In this document: positions 26,026 through 34,313 of the stretch, in pieces
How positions within the stretch are numbered: position 1 is the first letter of the stretch
How the letters are laid out: each line of letters starts with the position of its first letter
Assembly (NCBI GenBank): GCA_036676455.1
Contig: JAKFCW010000047.1
Coordinates: 47,658 to 111,657, forward strand
Direction: 5' to 3'
DNA length: 64,000 nucleotides
From: UBA4093 sp036676455
GTDB taxonomy: Bacteria; Cyanobacteriota; Sericytochromatia; S15B-MN24; UBA4093
Translations under genes and position numbers: made by a program
The notes under the pieces: generated by a model
Seen by the model: the letters and a program-made list of their open reading frames with translations, nothing else
The model's database searches: none
Told to the model about the DNA's origin: nothing

Positions 26026-26363
26026 GATGCCGACGCTCCTTTTGACGATTTGGCAGGGGCGGCGTCGATGATCTCGACCTTCAGGTCGGGCCCGTCCCAT
26101 GAGAAGACGATCTGGCCGGGGCGGTCATGCGTGACCACCACGCGGCGCACGCTGCGGGGCGCCCCCGCAGGCAACACCTCCTGGCCCGGCAGGGGGGCCG
26201 CGACGGCCGGCAGGATCAGGGTCGCGGGATCCATTGCGGAGGAGGGTGCCGGGGGCTGCTGCTGGGTGGCGTAGAGGGCGCCGGTGGCGAGCAGGCCGCA
26301 GCACGCGGCGATCACGATCCGTTGCGGCGTGAGGTTACTGGTGAGGTTTCGCATGGCACTCAT
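26022..26363 (-). CDS. Short CpaB-like membrane protein (stub)
   Basis: 113 residues behind GGGAGG. The N-terminal helix QRIVIAACCGLLATGALYA resembles the start of the full CpaB at 56.4-57.2 kb (QRLMVASALGLATSGALFY). It then diverges into a Pro/Ala linker and a small beta-rich end; there is no SAF domain. Either a degenerate CpaB or a dedicated small partner of the following TadZ-like ATPase, to which it is coupled by ATGA overlap. Confidence 0.6.
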   Translation of the reverse strand: MSAMRNLTSNLTPQRIVIAACCGLLATGALYATQQQPPAPSSAMDPATLILPAVAAPLPGQEVLPAGAPRSVRRVVVTHDRPGQIVFSWDGPDLKVEIIDAAPAKSSKGASAS

Positions 26364-26550
26364 GGGGGGACCTCCCTTCGTTGCACGTATCTCCTTTATC
26401 CCGCCAGGGGCTTAAGGCGAGCTGTCGCGCATGTTTCGCGCAGATGAATCCGTTGCTTGAGAGCGCGCTTCATACCCGAGTAACACCCGGGCCATTCGAC
26501 CTCAACACCCCCTGGCTAAGCTGGAGGCGCCCTTTTGTAAAGGAGGACCC

Positions 26551-27660
26551 ATGACCATCCGCAGTCGAGTCGCCCTGGCGTTCGCGCTCCTCACCCCCCT
26601 GAGCGGCTGCTTCATGTGGCCCAGCACGAACGTGCAGCCGCCGGACTGGGTCGAGCCCCCGGTCCAGGGCAGCACCTACACTCCGGGGCAACCCTCCCAG
26701 AACCCCGAGATCGAGATGTCCCGGCCCGGCTTGCAGGGCGGCACCTTCGCGGGCAGCGGAACCTCCGGCGCGGCCGACGGCGGCGCCACCGAGGCCCAGT
26801 TCCGCGAGCCCGAGGGACTCGTCATCGGCCCGGATGGCAGCCTCTACGTCGCGGAGCCCTATGCCTACCGGATTCGCAAGGTCACGCCGGACGGCCGCGT
26901 CACCACGCTGGCCGGTGGCACGCTCGGCCGCGGTGACGGCAAGGGCGCCGGAGCCCAGTTCTTCGGGCCCAAGGACCTCGCTGTCGCGGCGAATGGCAAC
27001 CTCTACGTCGTCGACTTCGATACGATCCGTCAGGTCACCCCGGACGGCACCGTCACGACACTTAGCTTCCAGACCGCCGACGGCCCCTGGGATCCCGTCG
27101 AGCTGCTGGGAATCGCCCGCGCCACGGATGGCACCATGTACGTCTCCACGACCACCGGCATCGACCGGATCCAGGGCACCATGGCGAGCCGCTGGGTGGG
27201 CGCGGACGCCAAGGGGTTCCGCGACGGCAGCGGCACGGCGGCCTACTTCAACCTTCCGCGCAAGCTGAGCCTCGACAGCCAGAACAACCTCTACGTCGCC
27301 GATTTCGGCAACCTGCGCATCCGCAAGGTCACCCCCTCGCGGCAGGTCACCACCGTCGCCGGCAACGGCATCCTGGGCTTCACCGACGGTGTGAGCAGCA
27401 AGTCGCGGTTGAACTTCCCGACGGGCCTCACGGTGGATAGCCAGGGCAACGTGCTCGTGGCCGACACCTACAATCACGCGATCCGGATGCTCTCGCCCGA
27501 TGGCCATGTCACGACGCTGGCCGGCAACAACTACCCCGGCTTCGTGGAGGGTCCCGCGTCCTCGGTGCAGTTCAACCACCCGACCGACGTGGCCGTGGGA
27601 GGCGACGGTCGGATCTACGTGGCCGATCTCCAGAACCACCGGATCCGGGTTCTCCGCTAG
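26551..27660 (+). CDS. NHL-repeat lipoprotein
   Basis: 369 residues behind AAAGGAGGA. Lipoprotein signal with lipobox LSGC (Cys at about residue 20). After a Pro-rich linker come about five or six NHL repeats (patterns LYVAEPYAYRIRKVTPDGRVTT-like, shortened here), forming a beta-propeller on the cell surface or in the periplasm. A second NHL lipoprotein follows 13 bases downstream and a third is at 59.3 kb. Ligand unknown; such propellers usually bind proteins or glycans. Confidence 0.85.
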   Translation: MTIRSRVALAFALLTPLSGCFMWPSTNVQPPDWVEPPVQGSTYTPGQPSQNPEIEMSRPGLQGGTFAGSGTSGAADGGATEAQFREPEGLVIGPDGSLYVAEPYAYRIRKVTPDGRVTTLAGGTLGRGDGKGAGAQFFGPKDLAVAANGNLYVVDFDTIRQVTPDGTVTTLSFQTADGPWDPVELLGIARATDGTMYVSTTTGIDRIQGTMASRWVGADAKGFRDGSGTAAYFNLPRKLSLDSQNNLYVADFGNLRIRKVTPSRQVTTVAGNGILGFTDGVSSKSRLNFPTGLTVDSQGNVLVADTYNHAIRMLSPDGHVTTLAGNNYPGFVEGPASSVQFNHPTDVAVGGDGRIYVADLQNHRIRVLR

Positions 27661-27673
27661 CAAAGGAGTCGTC

Positions 27674-28849
27674 ATGCCGATCCGCAGCCTTTTCCTGGCC
27701 CTGTCGCTGACCCTGGTCGCCTGCAGCTCTCCGCCCTCGACGCCGGCTCCCACCCCGTCGGCCCCGGTGGCGACTCCGCCGGTCGTGAAGCCCGTCACGA
27801 CGCCTCCGCCCGGCACGACTCCCGTCACCGCGAGCGATCCGTACGTCTGGACGGTCGCGGGCAACGGAACGGCCGGCTTCCTCGATGCCGAGGAAGGCCA
27901 CCTGGGCATGCTCCATGCGCCGACCGGCATGGTCGTCATTCGGGGCGACACCTACATCGCGGACTCCGCCAACCACAAGATTCGCCGCCTGACCTACGAC
28001 GGTGTGCTCGAGACCGCGGTGGGCACGGGAGAGCGCGGCAACAACGGGGATGGCACGAACGGTCCCATGCTCAAGCTCGATACGCCGTTCAAGGTGACGG
28101 CCGACGAGGCCACCGGCAACGTCTTCTTCAGCGAGCTGGGCGGCAACCTGATCCGCTGCATCGACATCTCCCGGCGGATCATCACGATCGCCGGCGGCGG
28201 CGATTACCTGCCCGATGCCGGCACGTCCATGCGTGGCGTCTACGTGCAGCTCTCGGAACCGGCGGGACTTTCCTTCGATTCGGCCGGCGAACTCTACGTC
28301 GCCGAGCGAGGCGGCCACCGGATCCTGCGGATTTCCACCGACTGGATGGTGACGGTGGTGGCCGGCAACGGCGTCCCGGGCTTCGCGGGCGACGACGGCC
28401 AGGCGCTGGACGCCGAGTTCCGGCAGCCCACGGACGTCTTCGTGGACGATCAGGACAACCTCTACGTGGCCGACACTGGCAACCATCGGATCCGCCGCAT
28501 CGGCTCGGACGGCACGGTCACGACCGTGGCGGGCACGGGCGTCGCGGGGGGCGAGGGGGATGGGGGGCTCGCCACGGAGGCCCAGCTGAACCACCCGACC
28601 GGAGTCACGATCGACGCCTTCGGCAACCTCTACATCGCGGACTCGGGCAACCACCGGATCCGGCAGGTGCAGCCCGACGGGACCATCGTCACGATCGCGG
28701 GCTCCATCTTCGGCGGGTACGGCGGAGACGGGGAATTGCCGTCCCAGGCGCAGTTCAACATCCCCTACGGCGTGGCCGTGGCTCCGGGCGGGGTGCTGCT
28801 GGTGGCCGATCGCGACAACCACCGCCTGCGGCAGTTCATGCTACCCTAG
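27674..28849 (+). CDS. NHL-repeat lipoprotein
   Basis: 391 residues from an ATG behind AAAGGAG. Lipobox LVAC, then a Pro/Thr-rich linker of about 35 residues and six NHL repeats with recurrent DxxNHRIRR turns (for example ADTGNHRIRRIG, ADSGNHRIRQVQ), enough for a closed six-bladed propeller. Co-transcribed with the preceding NHL gene and closed by a 21-bp hairpin at 28857-28903. Confidence 0.87.
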   Translation: MPIRSLFLALSLTLVACSSPPSTPAPTPSAPVATPPVVKPVTTPPPGTTPVTASDPYVWTVAGNGTAGFLDAEEGHLGMLHAPTGMVVIRGDTYIADSANHKIRRLTYDGVLETAVGTGERGNNGDGTNGPMLKLDTPFKVTADEATGNVFFSELGGNLIRCIDISRRIITIAGGGDYLPDAGTSMRGVYVQLSEPAGLSFDSAGELYVAERGGHRILRISTDWMVTVVAGNGVPGFAGDDGQALDAEFRQPTDVFVDDQDNLYVADTGNHRIRRIGSDGTVTTVAGTGVAGGEGDGGLATEAQLNHPTGVTIDAFGNLYIADSGNHRIRQVQPDGTIVTIAGSIFGGYGGDGELPSQAQFNIPYGVAVAPGGVLLVADRDNHRLRQFMLP

Positions 28850-28856
28850 CCAAGCC

Positions 28857-28903
28857 CCTCAAGCGAAAGCCCCGCTCGTGATGAGCGGGGCTTTCGCTTG
28901 AGG
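28857..28903. terminator. Long hairpin terminator after the NHL pair
   Basis: Perfect 21-bp stem around a 5-base GTGAT loop, containing AGCCCCGCTC and its complement. It sits between convergent genes and may stop both transcripts. Confidence 0.8.
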
Positions 28904-28935
28904 ACGAGCGCTGAGGCTCGCTTGGAAGCACCAGG

Positions 28936-29967
28936 TTAGTTGATGGTGATCTTGTACTCGGTAAGCGGGTCCAGCTCCGTCACGCCGAGATCCGGAAAGA
29001 CCTGACCATCGTACGAGTTGAAGTCCACGTTCGCCGTGGTGGGACCCGCCAGATCAACCGTGACGTTGCGCACCTGGCCATTGACCAGGGTGATCGCTTG
29101 CTCGATACGGTTCGCCGCGGTACCGGCGGCGTCCTTCGTGACGATATGCAGCTTCCAGGTGCCCGCGTGCACGGGGCCGATCGTTTGAACCTGGCCACCA
29201 GCCAGGTTGAGCATGAGGGGGGAGGCAGGATCATCCACCCAGGCATCGAACTTGTATCCGGTCGGCAACCCATTGAGCCTCAAGCTCACCCGTCCCCAAG
29301 GCTTCACGTAGTTGACGGATTCCGCCGGAATGGCGCCGCCATTCGCCCGCATGTACTGGCCGATCTTGACTCCGTCCACCAAGCTCGGATGCATGGCCAG
29401 CGGTCCCGTGACGGTGACGCCCCACAAGATCATGTCGTTCACCAGCTTCTGCACCTGGCTGACATTCGTACTGATGGCCATCGCCGCGTTCCCGTTCTCG
29501 AGCATGTTCGTGTACACCTCGGACGTGGCAGTGGTGGTCCACGACAAGTCGACCTCGTTGGCACCGGGCTCGATGGTCTTCACCGCGCCCACCACCGCTC
29601 CGGAGACCTCCGAGTCATCGGTCCTCAGGGCAAAGGCCTTGAAAACGCGGTTAGGGCCCATCGGGACGTTGAACTGGACAGAGCCCGTTCCGGCGGCGAT
29701 GGAAATCGTCTCGGAGAGGGGCGTCACCATCCCGGGGCCCGTGACCTCAACGCGGGCCTTGGTGATTTCATAGGTCGGAACCGTCTGGACGCCGAAGCTG
29801 GAACTCGTGATCTTCGGAGTGAAGGCGCCCAAGGAGATCGTGACCGGCGCCGTCTTGGTAGCCACCTGAGGCACCGAGCCCTGGTCGAGAGCCGTTGGAG
29901 CGAAAGGCTGGCATGCCGAGACCGACATGGCCGCTGCTGCCGCCAGGCTGAGTATGATGCGCTTCAT
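28936..29967 (-). CDS. Lipoprotein with Ig-like beta domains, unknown function
   Basis: 343 residues. Lipobox VSAC at about residue 19. The mature part alternates hydrophobic and polar residues like beta-sandwich domains. One part (VYTNMLENGNAAM then VQKLVNDMILWG) is helical. The ATG is preceded by AAGGGGG. No catalytic motif. It resembles the lipoproteins of the 36.8-44.4 kb operon in style (short lipid anchor, repeated beta domains) and is probably surface exposed. Confidence 0.65.
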   Translation of the reverse strand: MKRIILSLAAAAAMSVSACQPFAPTALDQGSVPQVATKTAPVTISLGAFTPKITSSSFGVQTVPTYEITKARVEVTGPGMVTPLSETISIAAGTGSVQFNVPMGPNRVFKAFALRTDDSEVSGAVVGAVKTIEPGANEVDLSWTTTATSEVYTNMLENGNAAMAISTNVSQVQKLVNDMILWGVTVTGPLAMHPSLVDGVKIGQYMRANGGAIPAESVNYVKPWGRVSLRLNGLPTGYKFDAWVDDPASPLMLNLAGGQVQTIGPVHAGTWKLHIVTKDAAGTAANRIEQAITLVNGQVRNVTVDLAGPTTANVDFNSYDGQVFPDLGVTELDPLTEYKITIN

Positions 29968-30068
29968 TGAGTACCCCCTTCCCCGGCTCGACCTGCGGTT
30001 CGACTTTGGCCGGGATTTTGCGATGTCGATGCTACGTAGTTATCTAGTTAACCTTACCATTGCTTGCT

Positions 30069-30836
30069 TCAAACGGCTCCACCATGAGCAAGAAGTCGCT
30101 CGGTATCGGCGTAAATTGCCAGGTAATACGGAACCGTCAGCCGCTTTTGATCCTCGCACTCGAGCACCCATCCCAGGGGATGCGATACCAATACCCGTCC
30201 GTACAGGTTGCCCAGGCGCAAGCCCTCTCCAGGCCTGACCTTTTTCAAGCCCCTTCCCAAGACGAGGCTGGACAGGAGCAAACCGGTGGGGACAGCGAGG
30301 AGCGCCGAGACCCAAGGGGCCCAGGTAGCAAGGACGCTGAGTTCCAGGGTGGCCGCCAGGGTCGAAAGCCCGAATTGCGCGGATAGCAAGGCCGTCGCGA
30401 TGCAGAGGGGAGGAAGGGCGATCGCCCCTTGCGGAACGATCCGCATCTGGCGCTCCAGCTTCCGTTGCGCCGCGTCCTCGAGCTTGGCGAGCAACTCCGC
30501 GAGCACCGCTGCCACCGTTTCGGGATCGTCAGTCTGATCGAGAGTTTGCGTGAGACTTCCCCACGGGTCCCCATCCGATGGCTCAACGGGTTCGATGAGT
30601 GGCTTGCCTCTGGTCAGGAAATCGAAGAGGCGAACCCTGGATCGGACGCTGGCATCCGGATCCGAGACAGCATCGGGAAAAACGTAGGGATTCGGACGTG
30701 GAGCGAGCTCCGGCGCTTCCACCTTGAAGACGTAGGGACTTCGACGCGGTAGGCCCTTGATCGTGTTCAGGTCGATGACGTTAGCCATGGGACGTGCCGC
30801 AGGCGGTAGATCGGAAGTTCGCTGAGGGACGGACAT
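30069..30836 (-). CDS. Two-span membrane protein with MscS-like tail, last gene of motor operon
   Basis: 255 residues. The first 75 are disordered with two short repeats (SPYVF, NPYVF). A helical segment follows, then two membrane helices (about 135-190). The C-terminal RPGEGLRLGNLYGRV then TVPYYLA resembles the small beta domain of MscS-like proteins, but the match is weak. The ATG overlaps the motB stop by one base (TGATG), seven bases after AAGGAGG. It is therefore translated with motA/motB; a role in the same machine is inferred. Confidence 0.6.
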   Translation of the reverse strand: MSVPQRTSDLPPAARPMANVIDLNTIKGLPRRSPYVFKVEAPELAPRPNPYVFPDAVSDPDASVRSRVRLFDFLTRGKPLIEPVEPSDGDPWGSLTQTLDQTDDPETVAAVLAELLAKLEDAAQRKLERQMRIVPQGAIALPPLCIATALLSAQFGLSTLAATLELSVLATWAPWVSALLAVPTGLLLSSLVLGRGLKKVRPGEGLRLGNLYGRVLVSHPLGWVLECEDQKRLTVPYYLAIYADTERLLAHGGAV

Positions 30837-31570
30837 CACGGGGCCTCCTTCGGTTCGACCACGGGAATGGTTGCCGGGCGAGACTCGGGATAGAGCCGGA
30901 TCACGATCCTGCGGTTGCGCGCCTGATTCTCCGGAATCGGCTTGCCCGCAGCGTCACGGTTGGGAACCTTCGGGTGGATATCCGAGTAGCCTGCGGCCTT
31001 GAGGCGCGATTGCTCCACGTCGGCCTCCAGCATGAAGCGGATGACGTTCGTGGCCCGCCGCGCGGAGAGCTCCCAGTTGGAGGGAAATTCGGCGGTGCGA
31101 ATCGGGTTATCGTCCGTATGCCCCTCCACCTCGATGGTGTAGGAACGGTAGGTTTCGTTCTTCAACTCCTCGGCGATCTCGGTGAAGGTAGGCTTGATCG
31201 TCGGCAACAGCTCGGCCTTGCCGCTGTTGAAGAGGATGTTGGACGAGAATTCGACTACCACGCCCTTCTTGTCCTGGCTGACCTCGACCTGCTTTTCAAG
31301 GCCCTTGCTCTCGACGATCCGCTCGATCTGCTGCTTGATCTCCGAAATCGGACGTGCCGTTTCCTTACCGGTAAAGTCCTTTTGAAGCTGGGCGGAGACC
31401 TGCTCGAAGGCGCTGATGTCGACCGTTGAGACCGCCAGCATCATGATGAAGAGCGCCATCAGGTTGGTGATGGTGTCGGCGTACGTGATCAGCCAGCCCT
31501 CGTCCTCCTGAAGTCCGCTGGAGCGGTGGGATCCGAAGGGATTGCGGTTCTGGCCGAAAGGACTTGCCAT
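30836..31570 (-). CDS. motB: MotB-like stator protein
   Basis: 244 residues. One N-terminal membrane helix with the proton/sodium-binding Asp at position 32 in WLITYADTITNLM, the same position as in E. coli MotB. A plug/linker region leads to an OmpA-like peptidoglycan-binding domain (VEGHTDDNPI, NWELSARRA, NRRIVI). Overlaps motA by one base. Such stators convert ion flow to torque on FliG; here the only FliG-like partner is the fusion protein at 34314-36131. Confidence 0.93.
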   Translation of the reverse strand: MASPFGQNRNPFGSHRSSGLQEDEGWLITYADTITNLMALFIMMLAVSTVDISAFEQVSAQLQKDFTGKETARPISEIKQQIERIVESKGLEKQVEVSQDKKGVVVEFSSNILFNSGKAELLPTIKPTFTEIAEELKNETYRSYTIEVEGHTDDNPIRTAEFPSNWELSARRATNVIRFMLEADVEQSRLKAAGYSDIHPKVPNRDAAGKPIPENQARNRRIVIRLYPESRPATIPVVEPKEAP

Positions 31571-32391
31571 CAGGTCCTCGCGGGGGTCTTAGCCCCCTTC
31601 GATGCCGCGAAGTGGTCGTAGTGGAAGGCGGGATCCATCAGCGCGTTCAAGCGATCCTGGACGTACAGGGGCGCCTTCTTCTGCGCGATGAGGACGATGC
31701 CCTCGAGTTGCATGTAGCGGCGGTGGCGCTGGATTTCCAGGATCTGCTGGGTCTTGGAGGCCGCCGGGATGAAGAGCAGGCGGGCCGCCATGACGCCATA
31801 GAGGGTGGCCAGGAGCGCCACGGCCATCGCGGGACCGATCTTGGAGGGGTCGGATCCCATGTTGGCCATCATGATGACCAGACCGATCAAGGTCCCCACC
31901 ATCCCGAAGGCCGGCGCATGGCCACCCATCTGGTGAAGGATGGTGGCGGGAACCATGCGTCGCTGATGCTCCGACTCGATGAAGTCCCCCAGGAACAAGC
32001 GCAGGTCGGGCTCCTTGTAGCCGTTCATGAGCAGGGTCAGGGCGTACTTCAAGAAGCCATCGAGCTTCTTTTTGGCGACCTCATCCTCGAGGGGACCGAG
32101 GCTCTGCTGGGTCGCGTAAGACCACTCGACCATCTGCTTGATGTCTGAGCGCAGGGTGCTGGGCTGGATCGGCTGCATGACGAAGATGCGGCCGAGCGTG
32201 ACGAGCGCGCGCCAGACGTAGCGACTCCGCGCCCCGATCATCGCCGCGGCCACGGTGCCGCCGAAGATGATGGCAAACGGCTCCAAGCTCCAGAACATCG
32301 CGATGCTGCCGGAGTGCGCGACGATCGCCCAGCCGGTCAGGCCGAAGCCCAGGATGATTCCGAGGACGGTGGAGATCGAGATCATCGGCAT
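31570..32391 (-). CDS. motA: MotA-like stator protein
   Basis: 273 residues with four membrane helices and a large cytoplasmic loop. GGHAPAFGMVGTLIGLV holds the conserved Pro of the third helix, and the loop between helices 2 and 3 is rich in charged residues for contact with FliG. Length and layout match MotA/PomA rather than ExbB/TolQ. Starts 9 bases after the barrel gene stop and overlaps motB by one base. Confidence 0.93.
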   Translation of the reverse strand: MPMISISTVLGIILGFGLTGWAIVAHSGSIAMFWSLEPFAIIFGGTVAAAMIGARSRYVWRALVTLGRIFVMQPIQPSTLRSDIKQMVEWSYATQQSLGPLEDEVAKKKLDGFLKYALTLLMNGYKEPDLRLFLGDFIESEHQRRMVPATILHQMGGHAPAFGMVGTLIGLVIMMANMGSDPSKIGPAMAVALLATLYGVMAARLLFIPAASKTQQILEIQRHRRYMQLEGIVLIAQKKAPLYVQDRLNALMDPAFHYDHFAASKGAKTPART

Positions 32392-32400
32392 TTCAACCTC

Positions 32401-33558
32401 CTATCGGAACGACATGCCGATGGTGGCATGGTAGCTCATCCCGCCGTACGTCATCGAATTCGCATAGCCGCTGCCGGCTGGGGCCAGGCTGACGTCCTGC
32501 TGCGGCACGTAGGTGAGCCCGAGGTTCATGAAGAGGTCCGGCGTGAAGCGGATCAAGAAGCCTCCCTTTGCGGTGGAGGGCTGGCGCAACGCGTCTGCGA
32601 GCGAGATCGCGAAGCCCGGCCCTGCGTACAGGTTGACCACGCCGAGGTTGTCCTTGCCCCCGAAGAGCGGGTCGAGACGCATGAACAGCAAGGGGGAGAC
32701 GTTGACCAGGCCGTGATAGAGCGAGAAGTCGACGCCGCCGCCCTGGATGTACTCGGCATCGATACCGACCGCGAGATTCTCCCAGAAGTAGGTGTTGCGG
32801 AGCGCCATCACGCCAGCGCTCAGCGAGAGATCCGCATGACGCGCGGGAACTCCGGCCGTGGACGAGACCCGGTCGGCGGCGAAGCCCGTCACGCCGGAAT
32901 AAAGGTAGACGCCATTGTCCCGGGTCTTCCGCTCGAGTTCGGCGCGCTTGGCGGCCTCGGCCTTGCGGGCTTCTTCCTCCGCCTTGGCGCGCATGGCGGC
33001 GCCCTGCCGAACGGCGTTGAAGTCGTAGGCATAGCGATGCGTCCAGACGATCTCGCCATCCGAGGCGCGCACCAGCTTGAGATGAACCATGACCACCTCG
33101 TTGGTCACGAAGGGCGCGTACATGAGCACGGCATCCGCCCCGACGTTTCCGGCCAGATCGCGCAGGCGATCCAGCGACTCGATGGTCGTGCTGACCTGGA
33201 GCTCGGTAGGCGTCGAGACGATCTTGCGGACCTTAGACTCGCGCGACTCCACCACCTTGAAGCGACGAAGCGGCAGCAAGAGCTCGTGAAGGCGGTTCTC
33301 GACGAGGAGATCCAGCTTGTCGGTCTCGGGGCGGCGGCGCTCATTGAAAAGAAAGATCCGCAATAGCGTGGGATCGATCTTGGTGATCTCCTCGGGAAGC
33401 GCCGGGATGATCTGCTCGGCAGCCTGACTGTAGTTCAAGAGATCCGTGACGAGGGGATGCAGGGCAGGCGGCTCGACCTCGGCCATTGCCGGCGACGCGA
33501 CGCTAGTCAAGGCGAGCGAAAGCGCGATTCCTCCAGATAGTAGCCACTTGGCGCTCAC
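32401..33558 (-). CDS. FlgO-like domain fused to an outer-membrane barrel-like domain
   Basis: 385 residues from a GTG behind GGAGGAGG. Signal peptide with ASPAMA/E cleavage. Residues about 75-180 (VENRLHELL, FKVVES, GADAVLMYAPF, RASDGEIVW) match the pattern of FlgO/CsgG-type periplasmic domains. A short coiled coil (EEEARKAEAAKRAELERK) leads to a beta-rich 150-residue C-terminus ending in Phe-Arg, probably a small outer-membrane barrel. In Vibrio, FlgO belongs to the outer ring of the flagellar motor, which fits the operon. Family similarity is by pattern only. Confidence 0.65.
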   Translation of the reverse strand: MSAKWLLSGGIALSLALTSVASPAMAEVEPPALHPLVTDLLNYSQAAEQIIPALPEEITKIDPTLLRIFLFNERRRPETDKLDLLVENRLHELLLPLRRFKVVESRESKVRKIVSTPTELQVSTTIESLDRLRDLAGNVGADAVLMYAPFVTNEVVMVHLKLVRASDGEIVWTHRYAYDFNAVRQGAAMRAKAEEEARKAEAAKRAELERKTRDNGVYLYSGVTGFAADRVSSTAGVPARHADLSLSAGVMALRNTYFWENLAVGIDAEYIQGGGVDFSLYHGLVNVSPLLFMRLDPLFGGKDNLGVVNLYAGPGFAISLADALRQPSTAKGGFLIRFTPDLFMNLGLTYVPQQDVSLAPAGSGYANSMTYGGMSYHATIGMSFR

Positions 33559-33561
33559 CGA

Positions 33562-34311
33562 TTACCTCCTCCGATTCCGAATCCAGTCAAGCGCTTGCTG
33601 CGCGTCCGAGAGCCGTGGGTCCAACTCGAGGGCCCGGACCCACCCTTCCTCCGCCTGGCGCTCCCGACCAAGCTTGAAGCAAATCGATCCCCGCATGGCA
33701 TGCAGGTGCGCCACCTGGTCGTCCACGCCCAGCGCGGCATCGACGACCTCCAGGGCACTCTGGTAGCGGCCCTGCTGGGCCAGGCGCGGAGCACGGTAGA
33801 GCGCGTCGGCGACGATCTGCAGGCGTTCCGAGCCCAGCTCACGCGACGCCGGTATCGCCGGAGCCTTGGCAGCGGCCGGCATCGGCAGCTCCGCATTCTT
33901 CGGGGTGGGAGTGGGGGAGGCCTGCGCCTGCAACTCCTCTTCCGCATACTGCAGCCATTCGTAGGGCACATGGCTGGCGCTGGGGGAAGGCATCGGCTCG
34001 GGAAGGGCGCTGGTGGCCGACTCCTTGGCGTCGGTGCTCGAGGCTTCAGGGGTCGGCGAGGCCGCGGGAATCGCCCCCGGCGCGGGAGATTTGTCCATCT
34101 CGATGCGCAGGAAGAAATCAGGTTGATTGGTATCCAAGAGGGAATCCACGTCAACCGTTTCCAGCCCGCGCTTCAGGTGGATGACTCCCTCGCGCTGGCC
34201 GGAAACCGGCGACGTCAGGCCCTGCTGGATGAGGACGAGGGGAAGCGTGGCGACGATGGTCAGGCCGTAGGCGATCGCCCAGACGCGCCGACGGTTCGGC
34301 AGATTTGCCAT
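33562..34311 (-). CDS. Membrane-anchored TPR protein of the motor operon
   Basis: 249 residues. A membrane helix at about 10-30, a long Pro/Ser/Ala-rich linker, then two or three TPR-like helical pairs near the C-terminus (ALYRAPRLAQQGRYQSALEV; CFKLGRERQAEEGW). The GGAGGA ribosome site lies in the last codons of the fusion gene, two bases before the ATG spacing begins, so the two are coupled. The linker could span the periplasm or peptidoglycan. Role inferred from context. Confidence 0.7.
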   Translation of the reverse strand: MANLPNRRRVWAIAYGLTIVATLPLVLIQQGLTSPVSGQREGVIHLKRGLETVDVDSLLDTNQPDFFLRIEMDKSPAPGAIPAASPTPEASSTDAKESATSALPEPMPSPSASHVPYEWLQYAEEELQAQASPTPTPKNAELPMPAAAKAPAIPASRELGSERLQIVADALYRAPRLAQQGRYQSALEVVDAALGVDDQVAHLHAMRGSICFKLGRERQAEEGWVRALELDPRLSDAQQALDWIRNRRR

Positions 34312-34313
34312 GG

